From Nanobdellota archaeon (GTDB lineage: Archaea; Nanobdellota; Nanobdellia; SCGC-AAA011-G17; VGLX01), in contig JAUYDG010000147.1 of the NCBI GenBank assembly GCA_030691925.1, positions 1 through 6,407 of the forward strand: 6,407 nt of DNA. The letters run 5' to 3'. Shown in pieces: positions 4,518 through 6,407 of the stretch. Position numbers and translations under genes: made by a program. Every line of letters starts with the position of its first letter. Position 1 is the stretch's first letter. A model generated the notes under the pieces. The model saw only the letters and a program-made list of their open reading frames with translations. It searched no databases and was not told the origin of the DNA.

Positions 4518-6407
4518 ATGAACCTCGAAAAACTAACAGAAAAGGAAAAAGTAGAGAAATTAGGCTACGCCCCATATGAGGCATTCAACAAGCTCAACAA
4601 GCTGCTAATCAATATTTTCACAGACATATGCGAAAAAGAAAAAAAAGGGGAAGCCCAGATGGACCAGTATGTATGCTCCTCCCTAGAACACCTTGCAACA
4701 CTGATGCTATCAATAAGAGGGCGGTATGAAAGGAACAACATAAAATTTGAAGAAAAAGACGTATTCTCATGCAAAAATATAGAACAGATATTCACAGCAA
4801 ACAAGGATGAAGAAGAGAAACGCAAACTAAAAAAGGTTATAGAAGAAGCGTACAATTTCGGCATAACAGGCGTACAGCTAGAAAAGCTAATCTCCAGCGC
4901 AACATCCAAAATAATCCAGGGCATAGAAACATCGCTAAGCAAGATACCAAAATACGAGCCAAAATACAGCTCAAAAGAACTACACAAGTTTATTGAGCAA
5001 AACCTGAAAGAAGTAAAAGAATACGCCCAGATAGGTGTACAACTAGGGGACATACTCGTAGCCATGGAGATGGGAAGAAAAGGCCACCTAATCAAAGCAG
5101 AAATGGAAAAGCTGACAAACACCAAAGAGCTCATGAAAAAAATCAAAGACGAACAAATGGACAAAGTGCTAAGGCCAGTGATAGACATGCACGCAGAAAT
5201 GTACAACCTACCATTCGACGGCAACTCCAGTAGCTTCCTTGGAGAACCAGGCGAAAAAATAGACTGGATCATGATACTGACCAAAGGCATAAAAGAAACC
5301 CAAGAAGTCATCACCGAATCACAGGTAGCCGGAAGAAAAAAATTCTTAGGTGCAACTACAGACGGAGAAATACACATACACAGATACGCAGACGATGTCA
5401 ACAAAACAGTTAAAAAAAACGGCTTGGCGCCCGCATTAGCAGAATATGTAAGAAGAGACAAAGACTTTGAAGCCCTAACCGATAAAGTAAACGCACCGTT
5501 CGAAGACCTGGAAGATAAGCTGAACTCTCTCGGCACAGGCTATGAGCTAGCCAAAAAAGTAGCCCAATACTTATCCACAGAAATGCTGTGCAGAGGGATA
5601 ACCAAATTCAAAACTGTACAACAAGAAGGAATCTACAAGATATTAGCCAAAAAAATCGACACGGAAAATGAAGACAGCATGGACAAGTACGCGATAGCGA
5701 TGAAGCTGTTGATAGAAAGACTGTCAGGAAAAAAGATACACGAATTCGCCTTCAGCTACTTCGAAAAAGGAGAAGTCCATTCCTCAAATGCCATATCAGG
5801 ATGGATGTTAGCAACAAAGAAAGGGCGTGACGGAAAAAGTAAAATAATCTACGAAAACATGAAGCGCAGAGAGCTGGAAGATCTTCTGGACACAGCCAAA
5901 AAACAGTTCACCAAAAAAGAACACGAAGTATTAGTCACGGAAAACACCGGAGTCTGCTTCACATTCGATTTCCTAATGGGCACGATAACATCAAACTTCA
6001 GAAGCCTGATAGAAATACAAAACGCATTCGAGGAAATGAGCAATGCTGACGAGCTGAGCGGCTTAATATACAAGACCGCAGTCATGGCACACGAAACAAC
6101 CCACGCTTCACAAATAAACTCCAGGCTGATATGGAGGAGCATAGCAGTCAGCGTAGCAGCATACGCAGCAGAAATGACACTCAAGTGGAAAAAAGAAGGC
6201 AGGCTCGACTATGAATCGCCTGAAGGCAGAAACTGCTTCGAAAAACAGACATACAGGTTTGAGATGATAAGGCTTCTTGATGAAATAGCAGCGCAAGCCC
6301 TGGGGGTAGGTGAGATGGCAGAAAGCTACAGACTGAAAGGGGTTTATGACGCGATAATAGAAAAAGGCGCGAAGCTGAGCAAAGACGGAAGGTTCAACCA
6401 TGAATAC
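4518..6407 (+). CDS. Large unrecognised protein with a C-terminal HExxH zinc-site motif, 3'-truncated by the window edge
   Basis: The frame runs from ATG 4518 to the last base without a stop (630 residues visible). I do not recognise the family. Residues 1-510 are mostly charged and helical-looking, with Lys/Glu-rich stretches likely to form coiled coils (about 97-111, 152-168, 190-215), and show no known catalytic motif. Near the end is AHETTHASQ (524-532), where H525, H529 and E526 fit a zincin site. It is followed by a moderately hydrophobic stretch (538-553), then DEIAAQALG (588-596), where E589 is a candidate third ligand. There is no signal peptide, so a cytoplasmic location is likely. 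The HExxHxxQ and ExxAxx[VL]G pattern is shared with the divergent 212-residue protein. A metallopeptidase with a large helical substrate- or partner-binding region is my inference. Third codon positions are poor in T throughout, as in the 3' half of pyrF. Confidence 0.75.
   Translation, partial: MNLEKLTEKEKVEKLGYAPYEAFNKLNKLLINIFTDICEKEKKGEAQMDQYVCSSLEHLATLMLSIRGRYERNNIKFEEKDVFSCKNIEQIFTANKDEEEKRKLKKVIEEAYNFGITGVQLEKLISSATSKIIQGIETSLSKIPKYEPKYSSKELHKFIEQNLKEVKEYAQIGVQLGDILVAMEMGRKGHLIKAEMEKLTNTKELMKKIKDEQMDKVLRPVIDMHAEMYNLPFDGNSSSFLGEPGEKIDWIMILTKGIKETQEVITESQVAGRKKFLGATTDGEIHIHRYADDVNKTVKKNGLAPALAEYVRRDKDFEALTDKVNAPFEDLEDKLNSLGTGYELAKKVAQYLSTEMLCRGITKFKTVQQEGIYKILAKKIDTENEDSMDKYAIAMKLLIERLSGKKIHEFAFSYFEKGEVHSSNAISGWMLATKKGRDGKSKIIYENMKRRELEDLLDTAKKQFTKKEHEVLVTENTGVCFTFDFLMGTITSNFRSLIEIQNAFEEMSNADELSGLIYKTAVMAHETTHASQINSRLIWRSIAVSVAAYAAEMTLKWKKEGRLDYESPEGRNCFEKQTYRFEMIRLLDEIAAQALGVGEMAESYRLKGVYDAIIEKGAKLSKDGRFNHEY

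Noticed and set aside
4565..5536. Open frame of 323 codons on the minus strand, antisense to the large HExxH gene
   Set aside because: Its product is a Ser/Leu/Phe-rich composition with no motif. The sense frame has a coherent protein, a TATA box and typical codon use. The antisense frame stays open because the sense strand is T-poor at third positions.
5849..6401. Minus-strand open frames of 111 and 97 codons overlapping the 3' part of the large gene
   Set aside because: They are antisense to the HExxH region, have no start signals or recognisable motifs, and are explained by the same composition bias.
1..6407. tRNA genes, CRISPR arrays, insertion sequences
   Set aside because: The intergenic gaps (at most 115 bp) hold no cloverleaf, regularly spaced repeats, or terminal inverted repeats, and no gene resembles a transposase.

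Overview
The window looks like chromosomal DNA of an archaeon, most likely from the DPANN group (Woesearchaeota/Pacearchaeota-like). This is an inference. It rests on TATA boxes about 26-28 bp upstream of the start codons or inferred transcription starts, a near absence of Shine-Dalgarno sites, heavy use of ATA and AGA codons, and a secreted Cys-rich protein of a kind common in those lineages. No rRNA or other marker gene is present to fix the taxonomy.

Layout. Positions 1-576 hold the 3' part of a SAM-dependent methyltransferase. It overlaps by 4 bp (ATGA) the endonuclease III gene nth (573-1202). Converging on nth, with a 3-bp gap, is a 485-residue secreted protein on the minus strand (1206-2663): two tandem six-cysteine domains, a third Cys-rich domain, a thioredoxin-fold domain with a CPYC active site, and further C-terminal cysteine modules. 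It is divergent from pyrF (2731-3693), a long-form orotidine 5'-phosphate decarboxylase, and the two starts share a self-complementary TATA box near 2690. After a 70-bp gap with no recognisable feature comes a second divergent pair, 3764-4402 (minus) and 4518-6407 (plus, cut by the window end). They are separated by a 115-bp promoter region with two TATA boxes and CCACC/GGTGG inverted repeats.

Function. The first half is ordinary housekeeping: DNA base-excision repair, the last step of UMP synthesis, a methyltransferase, and an envelope disulfide/redox protein. The second half is the least understood. Both divergent genes encode unrecognised proteins that share the zinc-site pattern HExxHxxQ followed by ExxAxx[VL]G. 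They look like two putative zincin metallopeptidases, one small (212 aa) and one large (at least 630 aa, motif near the C-terminus), possibly co-regulated from one intergenic region. This pair is the best candidate for something undescribed.

A second signal is compositional. T-ending codons are almost absent in sharply bounded blocks that begin or end inside genes (the first 91 codons of nth, codons 163-302 of pyrF).
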